64,000 nt of DNA from Bacteroidales bacterium (GTDB taxonomy: Bacteria; Bacteroidota; Bacteroidia; Bacteroidales; P3), in NCBI GenBank assembly GCA_017451385.1, contig JAFSPS010000050.1, forward strand, positions 1-64,000, given 5' to 3'. The notes below the pieces were generated by a model, which was not told where the DNA came from, made no database searches, and worked only from the letters and a program-made list of their open reading frames with translations. Positions 17,908 to 25,968 of this stretch are shown in pieces (within the stretch, counting starts at the first letter, position 1; every line of letters starts with the position of its first letter). A program made the position numbers and the translations under genes.

Positions 17908-18504
17908 ATGAAGAAGATACTCTTTGTTGTTCTTTTTGCTGCTATGGCAATGATGGGTCATGGCCAGCAGGTGAGTGCCCGTGCTAAGGCGTTGCGCATC
18001 ATGGACTACGCACGTCCTGAATACAAGGTGAAGGATGTAAAGATTATAGCCGACACGATGATAGTGTATAGCCTCAGCGACTATGTGGTCTATCCCTTCG
18101 GCAAGTGGAACAACCTTGAGGACTATATCACCAACACGGGGTTGAAATGGTATCGTGGTGTGGGCTACGAGCGTTTTATGAATGGCATGGAGGTCTCCGT
18201 CAATAGCATCAAGCGCATAGATGATAGTTATATTGATATCTATCGCAGCATATCCACGGGGCTTGTCGAGATGCTTTCTGCCAAGATTACGGACCCGGAG
18301 GTGGTGTTCAAAAACGGTCTTCATGTCGGCATGACGATGCAGGATGTCTATCTGACGTATTTTACCAAGTTCCTGAAGTCGTATGTGCTTGATGTCAATG
18401 TGCTTAAGATAATATCTGGTGGCGGCGAGGTGGCTCAGATTTACACTTTCCGCGGCAACAAGCTGCGTCACCTGCAGGTGCGCTCCGACTACAAATTCTA
18501 TTAA
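17908..18504 (+). CDS. hypothetical secreted protein, 198 residues
   Basis: A signal peptide of about 20 residues (MKKILFVVLFAAMAMMGHGQ) is followed by a mixed alpha/beta sequence with no motif I recognise. It has an alternation of Tyr-rich strands (IADTMIVYSLSDYVVYPFG, YTFRGNKLRHLQVRSDYKFY). No lipobox. It is monocistronic by its own promoter and the hairpin terminator at 18530-18558. Probably periplasmic or outer-membrane associated. Function unknown. Confidence 0.65.
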   Translation: MKKILFVVLFAAMAMMGHGQQVSARAKALRIMDYARPEYKVKDVKIIADTMIVYSLSDYVVYPFGKWNNLEDYITNTGLKWYRGVGYERFMNGMEVSVNSIKRIDDSYIDIYRSISTGLVEMLSAKITDPEVVFKNGLHVGMTMQDVYLTYFTKFLKSYVLDVNVLKIISGGGEVAQIYTFRGNKLRHLQVRSDYKFY

Positions 18505-18529
18505 GATTGTATTTTGTTCAGATAAATAT

Positions 18530-18560
18530 AAATAGCAGGTGAAGGCGGCCTGCTATTTTC
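18530..18560 (+). terminator. terminator of the 17.9-kb gene
   Basis: A perfect 10-bp stem AAATAGCAGG/CCTGCTATTT with a 9-nt loop, 26 bases after the stop. Confidence 0.65.
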
Positions 18561-18650
18561 ATAGTTGGAGGGTTTGATGTTGAACGGGTGGAAGGTATGC
18601 CCTTATGGCAGTTCGAATAATTGTTATGTAATTAGAAAAAACAGAAAGGT

Positions 18651-19256
18651 ATGGACTGGTTGTATAAAAGCAATAATATGCGGAAAGTGGGGCTTTTCTT
18701 CGGTTCGTTCAACCCCATACATATAGGGCACATGGTGATAGCCGGAGCTATGCTTTCGCACAGCGATATGGATGAGGTATGGTTTGTCGTATCGCCTCAC
18801 AACCCGCTGAAGGAGCAGAAAGCACTCCTTGCCGAGCGTCAGCGCCTTGAGATGGTGCGCCTTGCTGTGGGCGACGACCCTCGTATGCGTGCCTGCGATG
18901 CTGAGTTTTATCTGCCGCGTCCCTCCTATACGGTGCTGACATTGGCACACCTCGCCGAGCAGTATCGCGACAAAGAGTTCTCCCTCATCATGGGCAGCGA
19001 CAACCTCGACACCTTCGACCGTTGGCGCAATTACGACTATATCCTTGAACACTATAATATATATGTCTATCCGCGTCCTAACCATACGGGTGGTGCGTTG
19101 GCGCAGCATCCGCATGTGACGATGGTCGATGTGCCTATGATGGACATCTCCTCCACATATATACGCAACGAGATACGCCAGCACCACGACGTGCGCTACC
19201 TGTTGCCGCACCACGTCTATAACTATCTCACGGAGATGCACTTCTACGAGAAATGA
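18651..19256 (+). CDS. nadD: nicotinate-nucleotide adenylyltransferase
   Basis: A 201-residue nucleotidyltransferase that adenylates nicotinate mononucleotide to deamido-NAD. Motifs: GLFFGSFNPIHIGHMVIA (the GxFxPxHxGH signature), VVSPHNPLKE, IMGSDNLDTFDRWRNYDYIL and ISSTYIRNEI. ATG at 18678 (MRKVGLFF) would give the more usual family N-terminus; 18651 is kept because an AGAAAGG precedes it. It lies between a terminator upstream and the convergent methyltransferase gene downstream. Confidence 0.93.
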   Translation: MDWLYKSNNMRKVGLFFGSFNPIHIGHMVIAGAMLSHSDMDEVWFVVSPHNPLKEQKALLAERQRLEMVRLAVGDDPRMRACDAEFYLPRPSYTVLTLAHLAEQYRDKEFSLIMGSDNLDTFDRWRNYDYILEHYNIYVYPRPNHTGGALAQHPHVTMVDVPMMDISSTYIRNEIRQHHDVRYLLPHHVYNYLTEMHFYEK

Positions 19257-19373
19257 TGCCTTAAATTCAACTTAGAAGTGCAACGCGAAAGATATAAAAG
19301 TTCTGAGGGAAAATCAAGACTTTTTTCGCTAAGAATCTAATTTATAGCTTGCAATTACATTTGGCTATTCCGT

Positions 19374-20936
19374 TCAGATGGTCTCAAATGCTATACATTG
19401 TTGTGCCATAACAGTATTGCTATGCTGGATTATATATTTTGTTGCTCGAATGAATCCTTCCCTTGTTAATTTCAAATTTTGACTATTCCAAAGATTGATT
19501 GCTGGAAAAAAATTGATACGCATTAACAAATCCTTATTAATGGCTCGCTTGGAATCGTAGAAGCAAATTGAATTAATAAAATCTTGAATAGGCTGACTGT
19601 TGAGGATTCGTAATGTGAACCATGCTACATCGTAGTCGTCAAATCCAAGCAAGTAACAGGTGTCGTCGCATACGGCGGTTTTACCATTGATATTGGAAAC
19701 TATAGAGAAACTTGTTTGCTTGTACAGGCCAGAGATAATGACTTTGTATTTTTTGAACGTATAATCCCCGATACCGAACATACAGAACCTTGGTCTATCT
19801 TTATATATGGAACTTTTCCGGTTATCTAAATACTCCTTATGTTCAACTAAATATTGGTATGCTTTAGGGTATTTCCACTTCATCAGTCTTGTATCCTCGT
19901 TTGTACTATGTTGAGTTATGATTACATATTTACGATTTTGTCTGATGATTTCACCTTTGACATCTGAACTTTTTATAAGAGGATAGACTACATCATCCTC
20001 AATATCAACAATCTCACCAAACCCATTAATATACTGGTCATTGTCTTTTGACAACTCCATAACTTTGGAACAATCGTGTTTCACACCAGACCGCCATATA
20101 AATGGAGAAGTGCCATCGAAACCTTGTGTCTTAACATATTTGTCCACATCGGCAACGAATTTGTCATTTACCCAACCGTAGCTATATAACATATTCTTTG
20201 TATAGAAGTCGAACACCTTACAGTTTCTTTCGTGTCCGCCAAAGAGACGCATTGTCAGGAGTGCTGCAGAAACAGAGACGTTGAATTCTTTTTGTGCATC
20301 AATGTTGTATTGCGATATATCAGATAAAGAATTTTTCACTGCCTTTTGCTCGTATACGAGGTTTTTAATGACTGAGTTCTTTAACAGGAATGCAAAATAA
20401 ACATTCTCTTTAGAGAACATTTCAATGATTTTAATGCAGATATATTCTGCGATATCAAAATTACCTTTTCCTGTAATAGCGTCAAGCCCTTTTACTTTCT
20501 TAAAGTTATTTTTAATTGGGAGGTTGTCGCTTCCAATTTCGCCAAGCTTGCTGTTGGTTACCCATGGTGGATTTCCTATGGCAAGTACAGTTCTACCATT
20601 AACACATTCTGTTATTTTCCTAAAGTCAAAATCAAAAATATTTTCGTGAAAAAGATGGATATTTATCTTGTCTAATGTTTTCCCGAAGTTATGGAGTTTA
20701 TCTTTTAGGATTTCTATGTAAGGTTTGTATATTTCGATTCCATAAACGTCCTCAATGGTGTCAAATGTAAGCAAAGCGGCAACAATAAAGTTACCTTGTC
20801 CACAAGTTGGCTCAACAATGACTTGCGGAAATATACCTTTTGATTTAATGTGTTCACAAACAGATATGGCGAGTGACATATTTGTCTGCCAATCACCGTA
20901 TTCGTTCTTCTTTTCGTTAATGATTAACTCATGCAT
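19374..20936 (-). CDS. type II N6-adenine DNA methyltransferase
   Basis: A protein of about 520 residues. SAM-binding motif I is EPTCGQGNF (about 40-48), motif X-like residues precede it, and catalytic motif IV is NPPW in AIGNPPWVTNSKLGEIG (about 125-130). The order (X, I, IV, then a C-terminal target-recognition part) is that of gamma-class amino-methyltransferases. It would protect the host site against the endonuclease encoded just upstream. The start MHEL at 20936 is chosen because its ATG overlaps the end of the endonuclease gene; an in-frame ATG at 20963 is the alternative. The pair is clearly more AT-rich than its neighbours, a sign of transfer. The target site cannot be read. Confidence 0.88.
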   Translation of the reverse strand: MHELIINEKKNEYGDWQTNMSLAISVCEHIKSKGIFPQVIVEPTCGQGNFIVAALLTFDTIEDVYGIEIYKPYIEILKDKLHNFGKTLDKINIHLFHENIFDFDFRKITECVNGRTVLAIGNPPWVTNSKLGEIGSDNLPIKNNFKKVKGLDAITGKGNFDIAEYICIKIIEMFSKENVYFAFLLKNSVIKNLVYEQKAVKNSLSDISQYNIDAQKEFNVSVSAALLTMRLFGGHERNCKVFDFYTKNMLYSYGWVNDKFVADVDKYVKTQGFDGTSPFIWRSGVKHDCSKVMELSKDNDQYINGFGEIVDIEDDVVYPLIKSSDVKGEIIRQNRKYVIITQHSTNEDTRLMKWKYPKAYQYLVEHKEYLDNRKSSIYKDRPRFCMFGIGDYTFKKYKVIISGLYKQTSFSIVSNINGKTAVCDDTCYLLGFDDYDVAWFTLRILNSQPIQDFINSICFYDSKRAINKDLLMRINFFPAINLWNSQNLKLTREGFIRATKYIIQHSNTVMAQQCIAFETI

Positions 20937-21607
20937 TGTATTCTTCTGCGTCATATTTAACAATAGGGAAAATGCCTTCTATTGTTTTATTCAATGAGAC
21001 TATTCGTCCATATTGCAATCTCCATTGTAAGGCATTAGAAATGGTTAGATAACCAACGATAGGAGGATGTTTAAGAATGTCTTTTGCCATATTCATTAGT
21101 GTTATTTCGTCTGCTGGGATTTTATGGTCATTCAGAAAAGCAAAAATGTCGTCTGCATTACCGTTGTTATCAATTATTTGTCTTAGACCCGATGTTGTTT
21201 GATAGTCGGCAGTTCTGCTTTTGTCAATATAGGTGCATGAAACGAATTCAAGCATTCCTTTCTTATGTTTGGTGTCATCTATTTTCTTGTAAACAAAGAC
21301 TATGAGATTATAACCGAGTCCGTAAATCTTTTGTTTGCTATCTTTAAAAGGACAACTAGATTGCGGCTGTTTGATAGAAGTAACCTTAATGTCTGTGTTG
21401 ACTGATGGCAAGTCAAGTCCATTAGCAGAACTGCCAACCTCCAATGTATAGTTCTTTGACAAATAGTCTTGAAACAAATGCTCAACAAATGTACCTACGG
21501 CTTTCCCATCAGTTACACCAAACAGTTCTTTTCTATACTTGCCATTTTCTTGTTTGCAAAATGCTTTTGCACTTTTTATAAGTTCTTTTTTTATCTAGTT
21601 TTTTCAT
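20929..21607 (-). CDS. type II restriction endonuclease, frameshifted at an A7 tract
   Basis: Likely PD-(D/E)xK nuclease of about 225 residues when the frame is repaired. The readable frame begins after a TAG and contains ELIKSAKAFCKQENGKYRKE, GKAVGTFVEHLFQDYLSKNY (candidate Glu) and LDLPSVNTDIKVTSIKQPQ (candidate catalytic D-x-K), but has no ATG. An ATG at 21607 after an A-rich leader starts MKKLDKK in another frame; removing one A from the run of seven at plus 21586-21592 joins MKKLDKKELIKSAKAF smoothly. So the gene is phase-off, mutated, or misread at this base. The 3' end overlaps the methyltransferase start. Cognate methyltransferase adjacency supports the call. Confidence 0.7.
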
Positions 21608-21767
21608 TATTTATTTTAGTGTTTTTGTTATACGGACTTACTTGCACTCCCTCTGAGTTATGTACTATGTGGTATATTATTGTTAGCCACACGCTTAGTT
21701 TTTATGCTCGGTTTTTGCAAAGGATTAATAATGATTTTTTATTATTCAATTTGCTTTTTTTCGACTA

Positions 21768-21802
21768 CAAAGGTAAAAAAAAATATTGCAGATTGTCACA
21801 AA
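21768..21802 (-). promoter_or_regulatory. candidate promoter of the restriction-modification pair
   Basis: Minus strand TACCTTTG (plus 21768-21775) fits the -7 consensus; TTTG (plus 21799-21802) stands 23 bases upstream, a little far. The leader to the ATG at 21607 would be about 155 bases. Confidence 0.4.
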
Positions 21803-22097
21803 AAAAAATGAGTGGATATCCGCTATCAACGATTATTCATACAAAAAACGGTATTTGGTGTCGTGGTGATAAAGATGAGGGCATTATAAATTTCTTTTCG
21901 TTGTCACTGCTGGATATTGTGTATGCTTGCAATAGATGTTTTTTTTCATCTGGATTGCATCAGTATCATTAGTTTCTTTCCACTTATATGTTGTTCGGAG
22001 ATATAGTCAGCACCGTTAAAAAACACCTAATGTTATTCTTCGATAGTGTGTCTATTGTATGCCGTTTTTTTTCTTCTTCGATTTCGATAAAAAAGTG
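21803..22097. other. AT-rich intergenic stretch, nothing recognised
   Basis: About 300 bases between the restriction-modification promoter and the candidate RNA. A 55-codon open frame from 21808 has no coding character and no start context. Confidence 0.4.
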
Positions 22098-22105
22098 TAA
22101 TTTTG
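22098..22105 (+). promoter_or_regulatory. -7 element before a candidate RNA gene
   Basis: TAATTTTG fits TAnnTTTG; a TTCG 17 bases upstream is a weak -33 element. No open reading frame of any quality follows for 360 bases. Confidence 0.45.
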
Positions 22106-22107
22106 CA

Positions 22108-22413
22108 GCGTTGTTCTCGACCGCCGAATCCGGGAGCGGGTAAGGCGGAGGGACAGCAGGACATAATAGAAAACGTGTACTAACGTTTTATCCGCGACGT
22201 CTGGAAATCTCGCAAATTCCCAATATACAGCGCGATAAAGCATAAGTCCGTTTCCATGGTTTGGTTTATATACCGTGATGAGTACCCGTCAGAGGGGAAA
22301 GTTTTTGCGGTGGTTATACCAACAGCGTGGGTTCGGCATTGCATATCTTCTGTATATAGGTTTTGCGAGAGCCTCAGGCGTGGGATAGGCAAAAGTTGTT
22401 CCCACGTTTTTTT
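22108..22413 (+). ncRNA. candidate structured RNA of about 300 nt
   Basis: The stretch has a -7 box before it, a strong terminator at its end and several nested hairpins, but no convincing ORF. A long stem forms near the 5' end (GTTGTTCT with GGGACAGC, continuing CCGCC at 22121-22125 with GGCGG at 22144-22148, and an inner CCG/CGG). Next is a perfect AAAACGT/ACGTTTT hairpin (22170-22189). I do not find tmRNA, RNase P or SRP landmarks. 6S RNA was considered but not shown. It lies between two accessory genes and may belong to either. Confidence 0.35.
22379..22413 (+). terminator. strong terminator upstream of the PKD lipoprotein gene
   Basis: CGTGGGA (22379-22385) pairs with TCCCACG (22400-22406) and is followed by seven T. 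It lies 57 bases before the next ATG, so it ends a transcript that comes from the left. Confidence 0.75.
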
Positions 22414-22469
22414 GTTGTTCTTCTGTTGGAAAAAGAAAAACACTGTATAACCTAAAAAAAACAAACAAA

Positions 22470-23339
22470 ATGAAACAGTACACTTTTTTAATTCTTTCAG
22501 CCTTTGCGCTGATGCTTCTGTATGGATGATCCAAAGAGGAGGTGAAGCCGAACGAAACGCCCTCATCGACACCAACGGAACAGCCCACCACACCAACGGA
22601 ACAGCCCACCACACCAATTTACCCGTCGGCCTATTTTACATATAGTACTGACAATCTTACGGTAACGGTTGTCGGAGGCTCATCCAATGCTAAGTCACAA
22701 TATGTGGAATGGGGTGATGGTTATGGCACAACTCTTTACAATAGAGTGTCGCATACGTATAGCAACGCCGGCACATATACTATTCGCCTCACCGCCACCA
22801 GTTCCACTGGACATCAGGACTATGCTACGGCAAGGGTCACGGTGTCAAAGCCTGTGCCTGCAAAGGTGAAGATAACCAGCCTGCGCATCGACAAGTTTCC
22901 TGCTGCTCCGAGTAGCGGTGCATGGGATGTAGGAGGCAAGCCGGATGTATATTTCACCATCATGGATGGCAATGCCACGGTGACATACTATAAGTCAAAT
23001 TATAAAGAAAATGTGTCAAACAGCAATTGCCCGTTGTATTACAACGGCATAAATTGTACGCTGTATAATATTACTGCGGATTATATAATTAAGTTTTGGG
23101 ACGCAGAGGATTTCCTCAGTGATGAGCTAATGGCCAGTTGTCTCTGGACACCGTCGGATGGGAGTGGTAGCTACTCGTCGAGCGATAGATGGTATAACAA
23201 TTCGATAAGCATGGATTTTACCATCTTCATGACGTGGTATTCGGCATCGGGTGAGGCTCTTTATTCGTCGTCGGCACAATTCAAGGATGGTGCTTGGATT
23301 ACTGACGGGTCGGAGGCTTCGCGGCAGTTGCTACGTTAG
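22470..23339 (+). pseudogene. PKD-domain lipoprotein with TGA in place of the lipobox cysteine
   Basis: The frame from ATG 22470 reads MKQYTFLILSAFALMLLYG, then TGA at 22527-22529, then SKEEVKPNETPSSTPTEQ and on without stop to 23339. The first part is a lipoprotein signal peptide and the lipobox would be LLYGC, so TGA replaces TGC at the lipidated cysteine. Downstream: a Thr/Pro/Glu spacer with a duplicated PTEQPTT unit, a PKD domain (about 50-135, YVEWGDGYGTTLYNRVSHTY), and a beta-rich C-terminal domain of unknown type. The body is intact, so the mutation is recent or an error. TGA is a normal stop elsewhere in this window. Confidence 0.75.
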
Positions 23340-23359
23340 TCGTAATCTTTTGGCTCATG

Positions 23360-23394
23360 CACAAGGCTGCTTCCGAGAAGGTGGCAGCCTTGTG
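23360..23394 (+). terminator. hairpin after the PKD lipoprotein gene
   Basis: A perfect 11-bp stem CACAAGGCTGC/GCAGCCTTGTG with a 13-nt loop. No T-run follows, so it may act as a weak terminator or a 3' stability hairpin between convergent genes. Confidence 0.5.
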
Positions 23395-23437
23395 TAGTGT
23401 AATGGAGATGCCTACTGTTGAGAGCAGGTGTTGTCGT

Positions 23438-24010
23438 TCACTCGTTCACGGCGTCTGGGTTGTTGTTGACAAAGTCGGCCCATGATTGTTTTTTGTTTTT
23501 ACGTCTGGCGGGTTTCAGCGTGGCGCGCAGGTCGCTCAATGGGTTGGAGGTGGCGAGGTGGTGGCAGTAGGCGGCGGCGAGGGCATCGGTGGCGTCAAGA
23601 TAGTGGGGGTGCAGTTCTATGCCGAGATGGGCTTCGAGCATGGAGCGCACCTGCTCTTTGGAGGCATTGCCGTAGCCGGTGATATACTGCTTGATGGTGG
23701 CAGGTTCGTATTCGGTGAAGGGTATGTTGTGCGCCAAGGCGGCGGCGATGGATACGCCTTGCGCTCTGCCGAGTTTGAGCATGGACTGCACGTTCTTGCC
23801 AAAGAAAGGGGCTTCGATGGATAGGTGGTCGGGATGGTGGCTGGTGATGATGTCGTTGATGGAGTAGAAGATGGTGCGGATGCGCTCGTTGTAGTCGTCT
23901 ATCTTCTTCATATATAGCACATCCATTGCTACGACAGAGGGTGTGGGCTCGGTCTGTAGGATGCTGTAGCCCAAGATGAGTGTGCCGGGGTCTATGCCAA
24001 GTATCGTCAT
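23438..24010 (-). CDS. ruvC: Holliday junction resolvase RuvC
   Basis: A 190-residue endonuclease that cuts Holliday junctions with RuvAB. The four acidic active-site residues are visible: Asp7 (ILGIDPGT), Glu66 (LSIEAPFF), and Asp139 and Asp142 (YLDATDALA). The middle part GRAQGVSIAAALAHNIPFTEYEPATIKQYITGYG is typical. The C-terminal basic tail (RRKNKKQSWADF) extends about 15 residues beyond the E. coli length. The ATG is where the family starts. Confidence 0.96.
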   Translation of the reverse strand: MTILGIDPGTLILGYSILQTEPTPSVVAMDVLYMKKIDDYNERIRTIFYSINDIITSHHPDHLSIEAPFFGKNVQSMLKLGRAQGVSIAAALAHNIPFTEYEPATIKQYITGYGNASKEQVRSMLEAHLGIELHPHYLDATDALAAAYCHHLATSNPLSDLRATLKPARRKNKKQSWADFVNNNPDAVNE

Positions 24011-24135
24011 GTTTGAATATTGTTGTTTGCCAGTGTCTTATATGCTGTATGACTCTTTGTGGTTCACTGCAAAGTTAATAATTTGATGGGATAGAAGGGA
24101 TTGTTTGCTATTTTTGTATTCCTAATATTCATGCT

Positions 24136-24723
24136 GTGTATATCGATTTTCATACGCATCGTCCTGTTGGTGTGGGTGTTGTGACGCCCCGCACGTATGG
24201 CATACATCCTTGGGATGCCGAGAAGGCTGCTGTCCCTCCTGTGGATGACGCGGTGTGGCGCATGGTGGAGGTGATAGGCGAGTGCGGGCTGGACAGGGTG
24301 CGAGGAGCATCTATGGAGAAGCAGATGGCGGTGTTTGAGCAGCAGATAGCTATAGCTGCGAGGCTCGACAAGCCGCTGGTGATACACTGTGTGCGAGCCT
24401 ACGACCTGCTTTTGTCGTTGCGCAAACGGTGGCCGATGGGACGCTGGGTGGTGCATGGCTTTCAGGGCGGGGTGGCTTTGGTGCAGCAGTTGGCAGAGAG
24501 GCAGATAGGTGTGTCTGTGGGTGCGCGGATTCTGCGTCCGGATAGTGGCAAGTTGCGCTCTGCCGTGGTGGCGTTGGGCAGCGGTGGTTTCCTGCTTGAG
24601 ACTGACGATAGCGGTGTCGCAATAGAGGATATATATGCAACAACTGCCGCTGTACTCGGGGTGAGTCTGCGGCAGTTGCAGGATGATATCGCCGAACGCT
24701 ATAGCCAGCTATTGGCGCATTAG
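24136..24723 (+). CDS. TatD-family metal-dependent hydrolase
   Basis: A short TatD-type protein of 195 residues (full TatD is about 260). The metal-binding HxH motif is in YIDFHTHRP (residues 6-8), followed by GECGLDRV (metal Glu), VIHCVRAYDLL, VVHGFQGG and LLETDDSG (Asp of the last strand). Members are 3'-5' DNases or deoxyribonuclease-like hydrolases. The start is GTG at 24136; no better start is available in frame. The gene runs head-on into the glycosyltransferase gene and their ends overlap by 15 bases. Confidence 0.82.
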   Translation: MYIDFHTHRPVGVGVVTPRTYGIHPWDAEKAAVPPVDDAVWRMVEVIGECGLDRVRGASMEKQMAVFEQQIAIAARLDKPLVIHCVRAYDLLLSLRKRWPMGRWVVHGFQGGVALVQQLAERQIGVSVGARILRPDSGKLRSAVVALGSGGFLLETDDSGVAIEDIYATTAAVLGVSLRQLQDDIAERYSQLLAH

Positions 24724-25845
24724 CGAAGAATAGACATCGTAGTAGCCCTTGGTGATTACTTGTGGGCGGAATTTCTCTAATTGTACTTTGGATTTTTCGA
24801 GCAGTTGCTGCCGCAGGTCCTCGTCGGAGGCGAGCCTCGTCATTTGTGCCGATATTTCGTCGATATTCATGGGGTCGGCATAGAGCACTGCGTCGCCGCC
24901 AGCTTCGGGCATGGAGGAGCAGTTGGAGGTCAGTACCGGCACATGGCAGCACATGCCCTCGACGATGGGGATGCCGAATCCTTCGAAGGTTGACAGATAG
25001 ACAGTGCCAAGGCTGCGAGAGTAGAGGTAGGGGAAGTCCTCGAAGTCGGCATCATCAAGCACCGATATGCGGTTGGACAGTCCGCTGCGTTTGATTTCGG
25101 AGAACACCTCTTCGGCATATAGTCCGCGAGGACGTCCTACGATGATGAGTTTGATGTCCTCGGGCACACCTTTCATGGCGCGAACAACGGAGAGTTGGTT
25201 CTTGCGTTCCTCGATAGTGCCGACACAGATGAAATATTTCTCTGGCAGACGGTATTTCTTTTGCAGACGTTTCATCTCGTAGTCTTCTATGGGGTACCAG
25301 AAGATGTCGTCGCATGACTGGTAGATGACGCGAATCTTCTCTTCCGGCACATGCATGATGTCTATCAGGTCGTGCTTAGTCTGTTCGCTGATGGCAATGA
25401 TAATGTCGGCGGTGGAGCAGGCGTGTATCTGTTTTTTCTGGTAGATGTTGGCATCAACTTTCTTGAAGTATTGAGGGAATCGCCATGCCACGAGGTCGTG
25501 CATTGTTACCACTTTCTTAATCTCTTTTGGCAGGCCGTGAGGCAGCTCGTGCGAGAGGCCGTGGTAGATGTCTATATCGTCTTTTTTTATTTGGCTGACT
25601 ACGCCGTGACTACGCCAGTGCGACTGCAAAAGGCGGTATATGCCGTTTGGCTGACGTGACTCGACGTTGGCAATGCCTTGGAAATAACCGACTAAGTCTT
25701 CGTCAATAGTAGGAGTGTAGAGTATGCATTTGCAATCGCGGTGCTCCATAGCAAAGCGACTGATAATCATGCGACTATAGTTGCCCAGTCCAGTATTATT
25801 GTTGAATGCTCTTTTTGCATCAAAACCGATAGTCATTTCATCCAT
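24709..25845 (-). CDS. glycosyltransferase family 1 (GT-B fold)
   Basis: A 378-residue protein with two Rossmann-like halves. The N-terminal half begins MTIGFDAKRAFNNNTGLGNYSR (acceptor side, mannosyltransferase-like); the C-terminal half has CVGTIEERKNQ, LIIVGRPRG and the donor-binding EGFGIPIVEGM. It is likely involved in surface glycan synthesis. The open frame extends far upstream on the minus strand, but the TrmH gene lies there in the other direction and the promoter at 25867-25874 is within it, so the start is set at 25845; Met at 25836 is an alternative. Confidence 0.9.
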   Translation of the reverse strand: MDEMTIGFDAKRAFNNNTGLGNYSRMIISRFAMEHRDCKCILYTPTIDEDLVGYFQGIANVESRQPNGIYRLLQSHWRSHGVVSQIKKDDIDIYHGLSHELPHGLPKEIKKVVTMHDLVAWRFPQYFKKVDANIYQKKQIHACSTADIIIAISEQTKHDLIDIMHVPEEKIRVIYQSCDDIFWYPIEDYEMKRLQKKYRLPEKYFICVGTIEERKNQLSVVRAMKGVPEDIKLIIVGRPRGLYAEEVFSEIKRSGLSNRISVLDDADFEDFPYLYSRSLGTVYLSTFEGFGIPIVEGMCCHVPVLTSNCSSMPEAGGDAVLYADPMNIDEISAQMTRLASDEDLRQQLLEKSKVQLEKFRPQVITKGYYDVYSSLMRQ

Positions 25846-25866
25846 AGTACATAATTTTATGTGACG

Positions 25867-25874
25867 CAAAGATA
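25867..25874 (-). promoter_or_regulatory. -7 element of the glycosyltransferase gene
   Basis: TATCTTTG on the minus strand, 21 bases before the start codon at 25845. It lies back to back with the same element for trmH on the other strand, 13 bases apart. Confidence 0.55.
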
Positions 25875-25887
25875 AAAAAAATATTTG

Positions 25888-25895
25888 TATCTTTG
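25888..25895 (+). promoter_or_regulatory. -7 element of trmH
   Basis: TATCTTTG on the plus strand, 73 bases before the ATG of trmH. The -33 region for it overlaps the -7 box of the divergent glycosyltransferase promoter. Confidence 0.5.
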
Positions 25896-25968
25896 CCAAA
25901 TTATTTTTTTGGGCGGTATGTGTTATGCCGATAAACATTGAACAGAAATCTAAAATGCTAATAATGAT

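Noticed and set aside
22108..22413. tmRNA, RNase P RNA or SRP RNA
   Set aside because: No tRNA-like ends or tag ORF, no paired P4 motifs, and no SRP tetraloop region could be found; a GAGGGGAAAG string alone is not enough.
22527..22529. Selenocysteine at the TGA
   Set aside because: No SECIS-like hairpin directly follows, and TGA is used as an ordinary stop by other genes in this window; a mutated TGC codon is simpler.
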